Source of the DNA: Chryseobacterium aurantiacum
GTDB taxonomy: Bacteria; Bacteroidota; Bacteroidia; Flavobacteriales; Weeksellaceae
DNA: 64,000 nucleotides
Reading direction: 5' to 3'
Assembly: GCF_003020585.1 (NCBI RefSeq)
Contig: NZ_PXUE01000005.1
Location: 209,710-273,709 of the forward strand
The position numbers and the translations under genes were made by a program. The notes beneath the pieces are model-generated. The model was not told where the DNA came from. It searched no databases and saw only the letters and a list, made by a program, of their open reading frames with translations. Below are positions 32,078-41,735 of this stretch, piece by piece (within the stretch, counting starts at the first letter, position 1; the number at the start of each line of letters is the position of its first letter).

Positions 32078-34282
32078 TTAATTTGCAACGTCACTGATAA
32101 ATTTGATTCTCAGCATTCTGACTTCTTCATCAGACAATTCATCTCCAAATTCATCAAGCAGCACTTTCATGCTGTCACTCTCAGATTCGTTCATAAATTC
32201 CATAAAGCCATCAACAATATCTTCATCAAAGTTATCTTCAATATAATAATCAATATTCAGCTTTGTTCCCTGATAAACAATCCTTTCCATTTCTTTCAAT
32301 AGTTCATCCATAGAAAGATTTTTAGCTCTTGCTATATCTTCAAGATCAATTTTCTTATCTGTGCTCTGAATAATGAAAACTTTATGGCTGGATTTATTGG
32401 CAACCTGCTTCAAAACCATATCCTGCGTACGTTCTATATTGTTATCTTCAACATACGTTTTAATATAGTCAGCGAATTCCTTACCGTATTTTTTAGCTTT
32501 TCCTTCACCCACCCCATAGATCTTAGTGATTTCATCTACGGTAATAGGATATTGAACCGTCATATCCTCTAAACTTGGGTCCATAAACACCGTGTAAGGA
32601 GGAATACCATGCTTTTTAGCTACTTTTTTTCTTAATTCTTTTAGCAGAGTGAACAGATTTTGATCTAAGCCTCCGGCTGCCTGCTGTTGTACCTGATCAC
32701 TGTCTGCCTTCGCTTGCGTAAGGTCAAATTCTCTGTCTTCTGTAATTAAAAAGAGTTCCTTGGATTTACCATTTAAAACCTCTCTGCCCTTTTCCGCAAT
32801 CTTTAAAACCCCGTAGGTTTCAATATCTTTTTGCAGAAAATTTTGAACAGTAGCCTGTCTCAGGATTGTTTTCCAATAGTTATCCTTTTCATCTTTTCCG
32901 AAGCTAAAATGAGGATTCTGCTCCAGTTTATAAGATTTTGTAACTGCTGTTTCTTTTCCAACGATAACAGAAATTAAATCTTTTGACTTGAATTTTTCTC
33001 CGGTATCATTAATCAGTTCTAGTACTTTTTTTAGATCTGTAGTAGCATCCTTTAATTTTGGAGGATTGAATGAGTTATCACACATCTTGGCTCCGTCTCC
33101 ATTTACAGGATCAAAGATTTCTCCAAAATAATACAGGATATACTGTCTTCTGCTCATTGAAGTTTCGGCATAGCCTACTACTTCATTCAAGAGCTGTAGT
33201 CCGATTTCTCTTTCAGAAACAGGCTTTTGCGCCAGGAATTTCTCTAGTTTTTCAATGTCCTTAGGATCATAGAATGCCAGACAATGACCTTCACCACCGT
33301 CTCTTCCTGCTCTTCCCGTTTCCTGATAATAGCTTTCCAGAGATTTCGGGAAGTCATAATGAATCACGAAACGAACGTCCGGTTTGTCAATTCCCATTCC
33401 AAAAGCAATGGTTGCAACAATAACATCTACTTCCTCCATCAGGAATTTATCCTGATTGGCAACCCTTACCTTTTGATCAAGACCAGCATGGTAAGGAAGT
33501 GCATTGATTCCGTTCACCTGAAGCAATTGGGCAAATTCTTCCACCTTTCTTCTGCTCAGACAATATACGATTCCTGATTTTCCTTTATGCTGATTAATAA
33601 ATTTAACAATCTCCCTGTCTATATTTATTTTGGGACATACCTCATAATATAGATTAGGACGGTTAAAACTTTCCTTGAAGACCAAAGCATTCGTCATACC
33701 CAATGTCTTTTGGATATCATCCTGAACCTTTGGCGTTGCTGTTGCCGTTAAGGCGATCACCGGTACATTGGCAATCTTATCAATAATCTGTTTCAAGTTC
33801 CTGTATTCCGGTCTGAAATCATGTCCCCACTCTGAAATACAGTGTGCCTCATCAATAGCAAAGAAAGAAATCTTAACTTCTTTCAAAAAGTCCAGATAAT
33901 CATCTTTAATCAATGATTCAGGAGCAACATACAAAAGTTTGGTTTTCCCGCTTTTTATGTCGTCAAAAACCTGTTTTGTCTGTGTCTTATTTAATGATGA
34001 ATTTAATACATGCGCTACCCCATTCTCAGATGAAAGTCCGTTTACGGCATCTACCTGATTTTTCATTAACGCTATTAAAGGTGAAACAACTATTGCCGTA
34101 CCTTCGGAAATAAGTGCCGGAAGCTGATAACATAATGATTTACCACCACCTGTAGGCATCAACACAAATATATCCTTCCCATTCAATAGGTTTTCTATGA
34201 TTTGTTCCTGCTGTCCCTTAAATGTAGAAAACCCAAAATACTTTTTCAATTCGCCCGATAAATTGGCTTTTTTTGCGCTCAT
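32078..34282 (-). CDS. recQ: RecQ family ATP-dependent DNA helicase
   Basis: 734 residues. Superfamily 2 motifs are complete: Walker [15 protein letters not shown] near 42-55, DEAH at 144-147 in [20 protein letters not shown], motif [11 protein letters not shown] near 321-329. The RQC zinc subdomain is degenerate: the region 376-405 ([12 protein letters not shown] then [12 protein letters not shown]) keeps one Cys (401) where canonical RecQ has four. The HRDC-like domain with [20 protein letters not shown] is near 575-595, and an extra acidic helical tail of about 100 residues follows. It unwinds DNA 3' to 5' in recombination and fork repair. Divergent from kdsD. Confidence 0.95.
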   Translation of the reverse strand: MSAKKANLSGELKKYFGFSTFKGQQEQIIENLLNGKDIFVLMPTGGGKSLCYQLPALISEGTAIVVSPLIALMKNQVDAVNGLSSENGVAHVLNSSLNKTQTKQVFDDIKSGKTKLLYVAPESLIKDDYLDFLKEVKISFFAIDEAHCISEWGHDFRPEYRNLKQIIDKIANVPVIALTATATPKVQDDIQKTLGMTNALVFKESFNRPNLYYEVCPKINIDREIVKFINQHKGKSGIVYCLSRRKVEEFAQLLQVNGINALPYHAGLDQKVRVANQDKFLMEEVDVIVATIAFGMGIDKPDVRFVIHYDFPKSLESYYQETGRAGRDGGEGHCLAFYDPKDIEKLEKFLAQKPVSEREIGLQLLNEVVGYAETSMSRRQYILYYFGEIFDPVNGDGAKMCDNSFNPPKLKDATTDLKKVLELINDTGEKFKSKDLISVIVGKETAVTKSYKLEQNPHFSFGKDEKDNYWKTILRQATVQNFLQKDIETYGVLKIAEKGREVLNGKSKELFLITEDREFDLTQAKADSDQVQQQAAGGLDQNLFTLLKELRKKVAKKHGIPPYTVFMDPSLEDMTVQYPITVDEITKIYGVGEGKAKKYGKEFADYIKTYVEDNNIERTQDMVLKQVANKSSHKVFIIQSTDKKIDLEDIARAKNLSMDELLKEMERIVYQGTKLNIDYYIEDNFDEDIVDGFMEFMNESESDSMKVLLDEFGDELSDEEVRMLRIKFISDVAN

Positions 34283-34314
34283 CTAATTTTCTATTGCTAA
34301 ATTTGCATCTAACC

Positions 34315-34322
34315 CAAAGTTA
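34315..34322 (-). promoter_or_regulatory. -7 element of recQ
   Basis: TAACTTTG on the minus strand, exact TAnnTTTG match, 32 bp upstream of the recQ ATG, within the divergent recQ/kdsD spacer (34283-34440). Confidence 0.5.
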
Positions 34323-34440
34323 TAAAAATTCTGCTTAAAATAAAAGCGAACGAATTTATAAAAAATAAAACTTATATTAAATTTTGTTTTTAAAATATAA
34401 CATTTTTTAAAAACTTTTTTGTATACCTTATTGTCATAAA

Positions 34441-35400
34441 ATGGATAGAACCAACATAATATCAATAGCTAAAAGTACTTTAGAAATAGAAATTTCAGAA
34501 CTTGAAAAATTAAAAAACAGAATTGACGACCAGTTTGCCCAGGCCGTAGAAATTATTCACTCTGCAAAAGGAAAACTGATTGTAGTAGGTATTGGAAAAT
34601 CAGCTCATGTAGGTAATAAAATTGTTGCTACACTGAACTCTACAGGAACTCCATCACAATTTCTGCATGCTTCTGAGGCCATTCATGGGGATCTGGGAGT
34701 GATCCAGAAACAGGATGTAGTGCTATGCATCTCCAATTCCGGAAATTCTCCTGAAATTGCCAACCTTGTTCCTTATTTGAAAGATTATTCTTCTGCACTG
34801 ATAGGAATGACTGGTAACAAAAGCAGTAAATTGGCAGAATTCTCTGAAATTATCCTTAATACCCACGTGGATGTTGAGGCTTGCCCTAATAAACTGGCCC
34901 CTACAAGTTCTACCACTATTCAAATGGCATTAGGAGATGCGCTTGCCGTAGCTTTAATGGAACTGAATGAGTTCAAAGCAAATGATTTCGCCAAGTTTCA
35001 TCCCGGAGGAAGTTTAGGAAAAAACCTGACTTCTAAGGTTGAGCAGTTCTTATCTTCACAAAAGCCTCAGGTTTCTGAAGATGCCACCATAAGAGATGTA
35101 ATTATTTCCATCAGTGCTTCAAGCCACGGAATAACGGTGGTTACCAATGGAGATGAGATTGTGGGAGTTATTACAGACGGTGACTTAAGAAGAATGTTGA
35201 TGAAAGGAGAGGATATCAGTAAAGTATTTGCCAAGGACATCATGTCTTCTCATCCAAGAACTATTGAAAAAGATGCCAGAGCCAAGGAAGCCATGAAAAC
35301 TTTGAAAGAAAATAATATTGGCCAGCTTGTAGTTACTGAAAACGGAAAGTATTTCGGAATCATTGACCTGCATAAGTTACTGGATGAGGGAATAAACTAA
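34441..35400 (+). CDS. kdsD: Arabinose-5-phosphate isomerase (KdsD/KpsF/GutQ)
   Basis: 319 residues, the family length. An N-terminal SIS domain (about 35-170: IVVGIGKSAHVGNKIVATLN, LCISNSGNSPEIANLVPYL, ALGDALAVALMELNEF) is followed by two CBS domains (about 205-260 and 268-319). It interconverts ribulose 5-phosphate and arabinose 5-phosphate, the first step of Kdo synthesis for lipopolysaccharide. Catalytic histidines of KdsD have plausible counterparts in KFHPGGSLGK. It is divergent from recQ; the Crp/Fnr gene starts 10 bp after its stop, so the two may be co-transcribed. Confidence 0.93.
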   Translation: MDRTNIISIAKSTLEIEISELEKLKNRIDDQFAQAVEIIHSAKGKLIVVGIGKSAHVGNKIVATLNSTGTPSQFLHASEAIHGDLGVIQKQDVVLCISNSGNSPEIANLVPYLKDYSSALIGMTGNKSSKLAEFSEIILNTHVDVEACPNKLAPTSSTTIQMALGDALAVALMELNEFKANDFAKFHPGGSLGKNLTSKVEQFLSSQKPQVSEDATIRDVIISISASSHGITVVTNGDEIVGVITDGDLRRMLMKGEDISKVFAKDIMSSHPRTIEKDARAKEAMKTLKENNIGQLVVTENGKYFGIIDLHKLLDEGIN

Positions 35401-35410
35401 TGCTGATGAT

Positions 35411-35974
35411 ATGAGCCATTTTCTACAAGCACATATCCGGGAAATCATTACCCTTACAGATGATGAATTTGAGATTCTGCAAGGTTCTTTCATAAAAAAA
35501 AGATTCCGGAAAAGACAATTTCTGATACAGGAGCATCAGCCTGTACAAGAGATTTTTCTGATAGAGAAAGGTATTCTTAAAAGCAGTATAATAGACAATA
35601 CAGGAAAGGAACATATTCTTCAGTTTGCTTCAGCCAACTGGTGGATTTCAGATTTTGCAGCCTTTTTTAAGCAGGAAAACTCATCGCTAGCTGTAGAATG
35701 CATTGAAGATTCTGAAGTGTACGCAATATCTTATGAAGATTTAAATATACTTTGTTCAAAAGTCCCGGCAATGGAACGCTTTTTCAGGATAAAGTCCAAT
35801 TTCGGATATGTGGCCCTACAGCAAAGAATTCTTTCATTAATGAGTAAGTCAGCCAAAGAACGGTATGAAGATTTTATACAACAATATCCAGGCTTTATAG
35901 ACCATATTCCCAAACAGCTTATTGCAAGCTACCTGGGAGTTTCCAGAGAAACATTAAGCCGATTATATTCTTAA
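35411..35974 (+). CDS. Crp/Fnr family transcriptional regulator
   Basis: 187 residues. The N-terminal 120 residues are a cyclic-nucleotide-binding-like beta-roll (FLIQEHQPVQEIFLIEKGIL near 36-55, then LQFASANWWISDFAAFFKQ), and the C-terminal winged helix has a clear recognition segment PKQLIASYLGVSRETLSRLY at 167-186. The phosphate-binding cassette of true cAMP receptors (GExG...RxA) is not intact, and there is no Fnr cysteine cluster, so the effector is unknown. Its stop codon is immediately followed by a palindrome resembling a Crp/Fnr binding site. It is 10 bp downstream of kdsD. Confidence 0.9.
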   Translation: MSHFLQAHIREIITLTDDEFEILQGSFIKKRFRKRQFLIQEHQPVQEIFLIEKGILKSSIIDNTGKEHILQFASANWWISDFAAFFKQENSSLAVECIEDSEVYAISYEDLNILCSKVPAMERFFRIKSNFGYVALQQRILSLMSKSAKERYEDFIQQYPGFIDHIPKQLIASYLGVSRETLSRLYS

Positions 35975-35994
35975 GATGTGACCTAGGTCACGTC
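35975..35994. promoter_or_regulatory. Crp/Fnr-type palindrome that is also a terminator hairpin
   Basis: The 20-bp inverted repeat begins directly after the Crp/Fnr stop codon. Its centre, TGTGACCTAGGTCACG, matches the TGTGA-N6-TCACA pattern of Crp-family operators at 9 of 10 specified positions. A T-run (35995-36001) makes it a good rho-independent terminator too. As an operator it is centred about 67 bp before the predicted start site of the DJ-1/PfpI gene, in the range of class I activation. Confidence 0.55.
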
Positions 35995-36037
35995 TTTTTT
36001 TTGAGGTATGTCCTTATTATGGTTAATTTAAAAGTCC

Positions 36038-36045
36038 AATCTTTG
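36038..36045 (+). promoter_or_regulatory. Probable -7 element of the DJ-1/PfpI gene
   Basis: AATCTTTG, 7 of 8 to TAnnTTTG, 26 bp before the ATG at 36072. The weak first base would suit an activated promoter. Confidence 0.4.
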
Positions 36046-36071
36046 TATTATAATTCTAATAATAAATACCA

Positions 36072-36758
36072 ATGAAAAAGAAAGCATTAATTGTAGTGAC
36101 AAGTGTGGAAAAATATCCTAATATGGAAAGAGCAACAGGCCTTTGGCTGGGTGAAGCTGTTCATTTTTATGAAAAGCTAGAAGAAAAAGGCTATGATATT
36201 GATTTTGTAAGCCCGAAAGGCGGCTATACTCCACTAGATCCTATTTCCCTTCAAATGTTTGTACAGCCCGTAGACTGGAAATACTATGCTGATGACATTT
36301 TCAGAGATAAACTAGCCAATACCTTAAAGCCGGAGGACATCACCCCTAAAGATTATGGCATTATTTACTATGCAGGAGGCCATGGTGTTGTTTGGGATTT
36401 TCCTGACAATAAAGAATTACAGGAAATTGCCCGCAGTATTTATGAAGATGGAGGAATTGTATCATCAGTATGCCACGGAGCTGTAGGTCTTTTTAATGTA
36501 AAGCTTTCCGATGGAGAAAATCTGATTAATGGAAAAACACTTACTGGTTTTTCTAACTCTGAAGAAATTGCTGCAGAACTAGCCGATCACATGCCTTACC
36601 TAACAGAAGATGTACTGAAAAGTAAAGGGGCAAATTATGTAAAAGCAGATCAGGATTTTATTCCTTTTGCTATTTCTGATGGAAGACTTGTTACAGGACA
36701 AAATCCTCAATCCGGAGGTGCTGTAGCAGAGAAAGTATTGGAAATTCTGGAAAAATAA
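36072..36758 (+). CDS. DJ-1/PfpI family protein (Hsp31-like class I amidotransferase fold)
   Basis: 228 residues, matching the Hsp31-type branch. The nucleophile elbow is SVCHGAVGL with Cys134 and His135; the oxyanion-region motif YYAGGHGVVWDFPDN is at 99-113; Glu28 in GLWLGEAVHFY matches the acidic residue that sets the Cys pKa. The ending TGQNPQSGGAVAEKVLEIL is family-typical. Members act as glyoxalase III, deglycase-like or chaperone proteins under stress; which applies here is not determinable. Predicted to be controlled by the Crp/Fnr-type site at 35975-35994. Cytoplasmic. Confidence 0.9.
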   Translation: MKKKALIVVTSVEKYPNMERATGLWLGEAVHFYEKLEEKGYDIDFVSPKGGYTPLDPISLQMFVQPVDWKYYADDIFRDKLANTLKPEDITPKDYGIIYYAGGHGVVWDFPDNKELQEIARSIYEDGGIVSSVCHGAVGLFNVKLSDGENLINGKTLTGFSNSEEIAAELADHMPYLTEDVLKSKGANYVKADQDFIPFAISDGRLVTGQNPQSGGAVAEKVLEILEK

Positions 36759-36782
36759 ATCCTAGAACCGGAAATAAAAAAC

Positions 36783-36820
36783 AGCCAACAGCCCAAAATA
36801 GTTATTTTGGGCTGTTGGCT
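36783..36820 (-). terminator. Long perfect hairpin with T-run on the minus strand
   Basis: An 18-bp perfect stem (36783-36800 with 36803-36820; core ACAGCCCAAAA) with a two-base gap at the centre. The T-run follows on the minus strand only; the plus strand, which carries the upstream gene, lacks one. It may still end the DJ-1/PfpI transcript by its stability. Confidence 0.6.
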
Positions 36821-36977
36821 ATTCCACCTGAAAGTATCTTTAAGTACGTCAACTGTCTGGAACATAAACTTGAACAAAATCATTGGTAATAAATTCTAAA
36901 TACTGATTATTATTTCATAATTTCGCAGACTTAAACTGCTTGCCTCACAGGGTTAGCATTTTGATAGATTCTACTAT

Positions 36978-37805
36978 ATGGACAATAACAAAGACATGTC
37001 CTTTCTTGGGCACATTGGAGAATTAAGAGGGCATTTGGTCCGTTCGATTATTGCTATCATCATTGCAGCCTTTGCGGTTGGTTTCAATATCAATTGGATT
37101 ATGGACCACGTTTTTTTTGGTCCTACCAGAAATGATTTTCCTACATTCAAAGTTGTTAATCATTTTTCTAGAATGATCTTAGGAGAAGACAGTATTCATC
37201 TTCCGAAGGATTTTCCTGTGCGTGTACAGAGGCTGTATCAGCAGTTTAATGTAATGATGTCAGTTTCCATATTTGGAGGAATAGTAGCGGCTTTCCCTTA
37301 TATTGTATGGGAATTATGGCGTTTCATTGGTCCTGCTTTGCACCCGAGAGAAAGAAAAAATTCCATCTTTATTATTAATGCAGTATGGATGCTTTTCATG
37401 ACAGGGGTTTTATGTGGTTACTTTTTAATTCTACCTTTTGCAGTAAATTTTGGAGTGATTTTTAAGATTTCAGACATTATTGTTCCACTTTATGACCTGA
37501 GTGATTATACTACTTTATTTTTACAGGTGGTATTAGGGATGGGTGTTATCTTTCTTTTCCCTATTTTGATCTATTTCCTTACCACTATTGGAATTTTGAC
37601 ACCAGCATTCATGAAGACCTATCGTCGTCACGCAATTGTATTGATTATGGTAGTGGCTGCAATTATTACTCCTGCAGATGTATTGAGTATGTTGATGGCT
37701 GCTTTCCCATTGCTTATTTTATATGAATTCAGTATCATGATGTGTACGTTTACTTATAAAAAGCTACAAAAGAGCAATGGAAATCTTCCTGTTGTACAAA
37801 AATAA
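36978..37805 (+). CDS. tatC: Twin-arginine translocase subunit TatC
   Basis: 275 residues with six membrane helices. The N-terminal signature MSFLGHIGELRGHLVRSIIA (7-26) holds the conserved Glu and Arg that bind the twin-arginine signal; the family segment FPYIVWELWRFIGPALHPRE is near 106-125 and IYFLTTIGILTPAFMKTYRR follows helix 4. The periplasmic loop after TM1 is longer than in E. coli TatC (about residues 38-80), as is common in Bacteroidota. It is the receptor core of the Tat export system for folded proteins. No tatA/B gene is in the window. A terminator follows. Confidence 0.96.
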   Translation: MDNNKDMSFLGHIGELRGHLVRSIIAIIIAAFAVGFNINWIMDHVFFGPTRNDFPTFKVVNHFSRMILGEDSIHLPKDFPVRVQRLYQQFNVMMSVSIFGGIVAAFPYIVWELWRFIGPALHPRERKNSIFIINAVWMLFMTGVLCGYFLILPFAVNFGVIFKISDIIVPLYDLSDYTTLFLQVVLGMGVIFLFPILIYFLTTIGILTPAFMKTYRRHAIVLIMVVAAIITPADVLSMLMAAFPLLILYEFSIMMCTFTYKKLQKSNGNLPVVQK

Positions 37806-37836
37806 TTAAGAAATAAAATTTTATCATCTATATCAG

Positions 37837-37858
37837 AAGCCCGGCAATAGTCGGGCTT
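37837..37858 (+). terminator. Terminator of tatC
   Basis: Stem AAGCCCG/CGGGCTT (37837-37843 with 37852-37858) with an 8-nt loop and a T-run, 31 bp after the tatC stop. Confidence 0.85.
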
Positions 37859-38015
37859 TTTGATTTTTTTTAACGATTAAAGATGAAAGGATTTTATGTT
37901 CGATACATGACACACTGCTGAAATTTCATATTAAATTGGAAACCTCACAGGTGTTTTCTAGATAAATTACTCATCATTTTCACTTCATCTTTATTTAGCT
38001 CTTAATTTTATTTTA

Positions 38016-38023
38016 TACTTTTG
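38016..38023 (+). promoter_or_regulatory. -7 element of the M1 peptidase gene
   Basis: TACTTTTG, exact TAnnTTTG match, 24 bp before the ATG at 38048. No TTG at the usual distance. Confidence 0.45.
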
Positions 38024-38047
38024 AAAAGATTATTAATTTAATTTTAT

Positions 38048-39679
38048 ATGAAAAAGCTGTCATACACCCTTTTATTTGTTTCCGGAATTGCCTTTGGACA
38101 GTTCTTTGAAAAGGGTAAGGTTTATACAAAACAGGATACATTAAAGGGTTCCAATACTGCGTTCAGAGATTTCTGGGATGTCAAAAAATATGATTTTTCC
38201 GTAGAACCTGACTTTGAACAAAAAAGCATTAAAGGGACAAATAAAATAAGCTTTGAAATTATAAAAAATGTCACCAATCCTGTCTTTCAGATTGATCTTC
38301 AACAGCCCATGAAAGCTGATAAAGTTACAGGAAACTTCCCCATTGCCAGTTATAAGCAGGACGGAGACTTTATTTTTATTACTACCAATAAAAAATTTAA
38401 AAAAGGCGAGAAATACACCATAGATGTCACTTATTCCGGAAATCCGTTAATTGCTAAAAATGCTCCTTGGGACGGAGGATGGGTCTTTACTAAGGATCAA
38501 AATGGAAATCCTTGGATGAGCCCGGCTGTTCAGGGAATTGGTTCTTCTATTTGGCTACCTACCAAAGATATATGGAGTGATGAACCGGATAATGGTATCA
38601 TCATGAAAATTATAACACCCAATGACCTTGTAGGAGTTGGAAACGGCAGGCTGATTGATAAAAAAACCAATGGTAGCAAGACTACCTACACATGGGAAGT
38701 GAAAAATCCTATCAATGACTACTCTATTATTCCTAATATTGGTAAATATGTCAACTTCAAGGATACCTTTGATGGAGAAAAGGGAAAGCTGGACCTGGAT
38801 TACTGGGTTCTTGATTATAATCTTGAAAAAGCAAAGAAACAGTTTCAACAGGTAAAGCCAATGCTTTCTGCATTTGAACACTGGTTTGGGCCTTATCCTT
38901 TCTATGAGGACTCTTATAAACTGGTAGATTCGCCTTATTTAGGAATGGAACACCAAAGTAATGTTGCCTATGGAAACGATTATCAGAATGGATACCGTGG
39001 GAAAGATCTTTCCGGAACCGGAGTCGGGCTAAAGTGGGATTACATCATAGTTCATGAGAGCGGCCATGAATGGTTTGCCAATAACATCACGGCCAAGGAT
39101 CAGGCAGATATGTGGATCCATGAGAGCTTTACGATGTATTCCGAGGTTCTCTTTACAGAAAACTATATTGATAAAAAGTCGGCAGATATCTACATGGTAG
39201 GCCTTAGAAATAAGATTCAGAATGATGCTCCAATCATTGGGCAATATGGGGTGAGAAATGAAGGCAGTGGCGATATGTACCCTAAAGGCGCCTACATGCT
39301 GCATACCATCAGACAGGTCATTAATAATGATGAAAAATTCAGGCAGATCCTAAGAGGACTGAGTAAAGATTTTTATCATCAGACGGTTACTACTAAACAA
39401 ATTGAAGATTATATTTCATCCAAATCAGGAATTGATTTTTCAAGTGTGTTCAATCAGTATTTAAGAACAATTAAGATTCCTACGCTTGAGTATTCTCAAA
39501 ATGGAGATTCTTTTAAATTCAGATATACGGATGTTGTAAAAAACCTGAAGCTCCCTATCATCATCAATGGAGATCAAACCATAAACCCCACTGAGGAATG
39601 GCAGACCGTGAAGCTTAAAAAAAATACTCCGGTTGAATTGAGTAAGAACTATTATATTAATTATAAGAACGTTCAATAA
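38048..39679 (+). CDS. Exported M1 family metallopeptidase
   Basis: 543 residues with a signal peptide (MKKLSYTLLFVSGIAFGQ). The N-terminal beta domain (about 40-240) is followed by the catalytic domain: GMEHQS at 299-304 stands in for the GAMEN exopeptidase loop, and zinc ligands are H336ESGH340 plus Glu359 in WIHESF. The chain ends soon after a short helical region, so it lacks the long C-terminal domain of full-size aminopeptidase N; this short form is frequent in Bacteroidota. It likely trims peptides in the periplasm. It is separated from the M61 peptidase gene by a terminator. Confidence 0.94.
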   Translation: MKKLSYTLLFVSGIAFGQFFEKGKVYTKQDTLKGSNTAFRDFWDVKKYDFSVEPDFEQKSIKGTNKISFEIIKNVTNPVFQIDLQQPMKADKVTGNFPIASYKQDGDFIFITTNKKFKKGEKYTIDVTYSGNPLIAKNAPWDGGWVFTKDQNGNPWMSPAVQGIGSSIWLPTKDIWSDEPDNGIIMKIITPNDLVGVGNGRLIDKKTNGSKTTYTWEVKNPINDYSIIPNIGKYVNFKDTFDGEKGKLDLDYWVLDYNLEKAKKQFQQVKPMLSAFEHWFGPYPFYEDSYKLVDSPYLGMEHQSNVAYGNDYQNGYRGKDLSGTGVGLKWDYIIVHESGHEWFANNITAKDQADMWIHESFTMYSEVLFTENYIDKKSADIYMVGLRNKIQNDAPIIGQYGVRNEGSGDMYPKGAYMLHTIRQVINNDEKFRQILRGLSKDFYHQTVTTKQIEDYISSKSGIDFSSVFNQYLRTIKIPTLEYSQNGDSFKFRYTDVVKNLKLPIIINGDQTINPTEEWQTVKLKKNTPVELSKNYYINYKNVQ

Positions 39680-39688
39680 ATAAAAATC

Positions 39689-39733
39689 AAAAGGGCAAAA
39701 TTGCAAAAATAACACTGCAAATTTTGCTCTTTT
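39689..39733 (+). terminator. Terminator of the M1 peptidase gene
   Basis: Stem of about 16 pairs with one wobble and one bulge (arms 39689-39705 and 39716-39733) followed by a T-run, 10 bp after the stop. Confidence 0.75.
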
Positions 39734-39873
39734 TTTGTACAACAATATTCCGTACCGTCAACTTTCTACAGTTTTACTTTTTTGTCTCATCAAATTTTAA
39801 TAAAAATTTAACACCCTATTTCGTAACAAATTGCAGAAAGAAAATCACTAATTAATTTTAAAATTTAAACCAA

Positions 39874-41730
39874 ATGAGAAAAACAGCACTTAGCTTAGCT
39901 CTTTTCGCCGCTTTTTTAGCCAATGCACAGTCTATAAAAACCACTATAGATCTTGTTAATGTAAAAGATGATAAAGTAGCCGTTACTATGGAATTTCCTA
40001 AAATGAAATCCGGGGATATTAAGTTTCATTTCCCTAAAACAGTTCCGGGTACTTATTCTGTAGATGATTACGGAAGATTTGTAGAAGGAATTAAGTTTTA
40101 TGATAACAAAGGCAAAGAACTTACTTATACAAAAGTAAATGACAATACCTATTCATTGAAAAACGCTCAAAACCTGAGCAAAATCTCTTATCTTGTGAAT
40201 GACAGCTTTGATGAGGAAATGGATGTGTCAAAACATAAAGCCGTATTTTCTCCCTCTGGAACTGATATTGAACAGGGAAAAGTTTACATGATAAATACCC
40301 ACGGCTTCATTGGATATATTGACAATATGCAGGACGTGCCTTATCAATTGATCATTCAGAAACCTACGGACTTCTATGGTACAACAGCTTTAGTAGACCA
40401 GGATAAGTCTGAGTCTACAGATACCTATACACTGGCCAACTATGCCAAGGTAACCGATTCTCCGTTGATGTATACCAAGCCCGATTTCATCACCTTTAAT
40501 GCAGGTGGCATGGAGCTTGTATTAGGAGTTTATTCACCAACAGGAAAATATAAAGCAGCAGATTTCAAGGCTAATCTTGAAAAAATGGTTGTTGCCCAAA
40601 AGAAATTCCTGGGTGATATGAATACCAATAAAAAGTATGCAATTATGCTGTATCTTTCCGGTGGTGACGGACCAAGAATTAAAGGTTTTGGAGCTTTAGA
40701 GCATCATGAGTCAACCAGTGTTGTACTTCCGGAAGCGATGCCAAAGGATGCCATTGACCAAACGATTACCGATGTAGTTTCCCACGAATTCTTCCATACT
40801 GTTAATCCTTTGAAAACCCATTCTGAAGAAATTCACTACTTCGATTATGCAGATCCTAAAATGTCACAACATTTATGGATGTATGAAGGAGGAACAGAAT
40901 ATTTTGCCAATCTATTCCAGATTCAGGAAGGCTTAATTACCAAGGATGAATTTCTTAAGAGAATTGGAGAAAAGATTGCTAACTCCAAGAATTATGATGA
41001 TACCATGCCCTTTACGGTAATGAGCAAAAATGTATTGCAGGATGCTTATAAGGACCAATATAGAAATGTATATGAGAAAGGAGCATTACTAGCTATGTGC
41101 CTGGACATTGAACTGAGAAAATTATCCAATGGTGAGATGGGCTACCGCGATATGATCAGAAAATTATCTCAAAGATTCGGGGAAAATAAACCGTTCAAAG
41201 ATGACAAACTGATTGATGAACTGGTGACGGTAACCGGATATCCGCAGATAAAGGATTTTTATAATAAATATATTGCAGGAAGCCAGCCAACTCCTTACGC
41301 AGAGTATTTAAGCTCTGTAGGTGTAGAGGTGCATAAACAGGAAACTCCTCCTATTTTCTGGTTTATCAGAGATCCAAACCAAACAGGTTATGATGATAAA
41401 ACCAAAGCTCTTGCCTTTGATGAAAATTCGGCTTTGTCTCCTTTCGCGAAAAGCATAGGGTTTAAAATTACAGATCAGATCCTTGCTCTGGATGGAAAAA
41501 CAATAGACATTCAAAAAATTCAGGACTTTATCGGTTACACCAAAACCATTAAGGACGGTCAGAATGTTACCGTAACCATTTTGAGAGACAATGGTGGAAA
41601 GAAAGAAAAAATGGACCTTAAAGGAAAGGCTATTTTAGATAAAATGTCCATGGAGGTACTTGGGTTTAAAGCCAATGCTACTCCGGCAGAACTGAAATTA
41701 CAAAGCCAGTGGCTGACTGGTAAAAAATAA
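39874..41730 (+). CDS. Exported M61 family peptidase with PDZ domain
   Basis: 618 residues, signal peptide ending at NAQS (residue 19-20). An N-terminal beta-sandwich (about 20-200) precedes a thermolysin-like catalytic domain: zinc ligands H304EFFH308 and Glu338 in MYEGGTEYF. A PDZ domain lies near 450-590, with KITDQILALDGKTIDIQKIQ. The family (glycyl aminopeptidase-like) removes small N-terminal residues; the substrate in this organism is unknown. Like the M1 enzyme upstream it should act in the periplasm. It is convergent with a histidine kinase gene, with a shared terminator between. Confidence 0.94.
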   Translation: MRKTALSLALFAAFLANAQSIKTTIDLVNVKDDKVAVTMEFPKMKSGDIKFHFPKTVPGTYSVDDYGRFVEGIKFYDNKGKELTYTKVNDNTYSLKNAQNLSKISYLVNDSFDEEMDVSKHKAVFSPSGTDIEQGKVYMINTHGFIGYIDNMQDVPYQLIIQKPTDFYGTTALVDQDKSESTDTYTLANYAKVTDSPLMYTKPDFITFNAGGMELVLGVYSPTGKYKAADFKANLEKMVVAQKKFLGDMNTNKKYAIMLYLSGGDGPRIKGFGALEHHESTSVVLPEAMPKDAIDQTITDVVSHEFFHTVNPLKTHSEEIHYFDYADPKMSQHLWMYEGGTEYFANLFQIQEGLITKDEFLKRIGEKIANSKNYDDTMPFTVMSKNVLQDAYKDQYRNVYEKGALLAMCLDIELRKLSNGEMGYRDMIRKLSQRFGENKPFKDDKLIDELVTVTGYPQIKDFYNKYIAGSQPTPYAEYLSSVGVEVHKQETPPIFWFIRDPNQTGYDDKTKALAFDENSALSPFAKSIGFKITDQILALDGKTIDIQKIQDFIGYTKTIKDGQNVTVTILRDNGGKKEKMDLKGKAILDKMSMEVLGFKANATPAELKLQSQWLTGKK

Positions 41731-41735
41731 AAACA

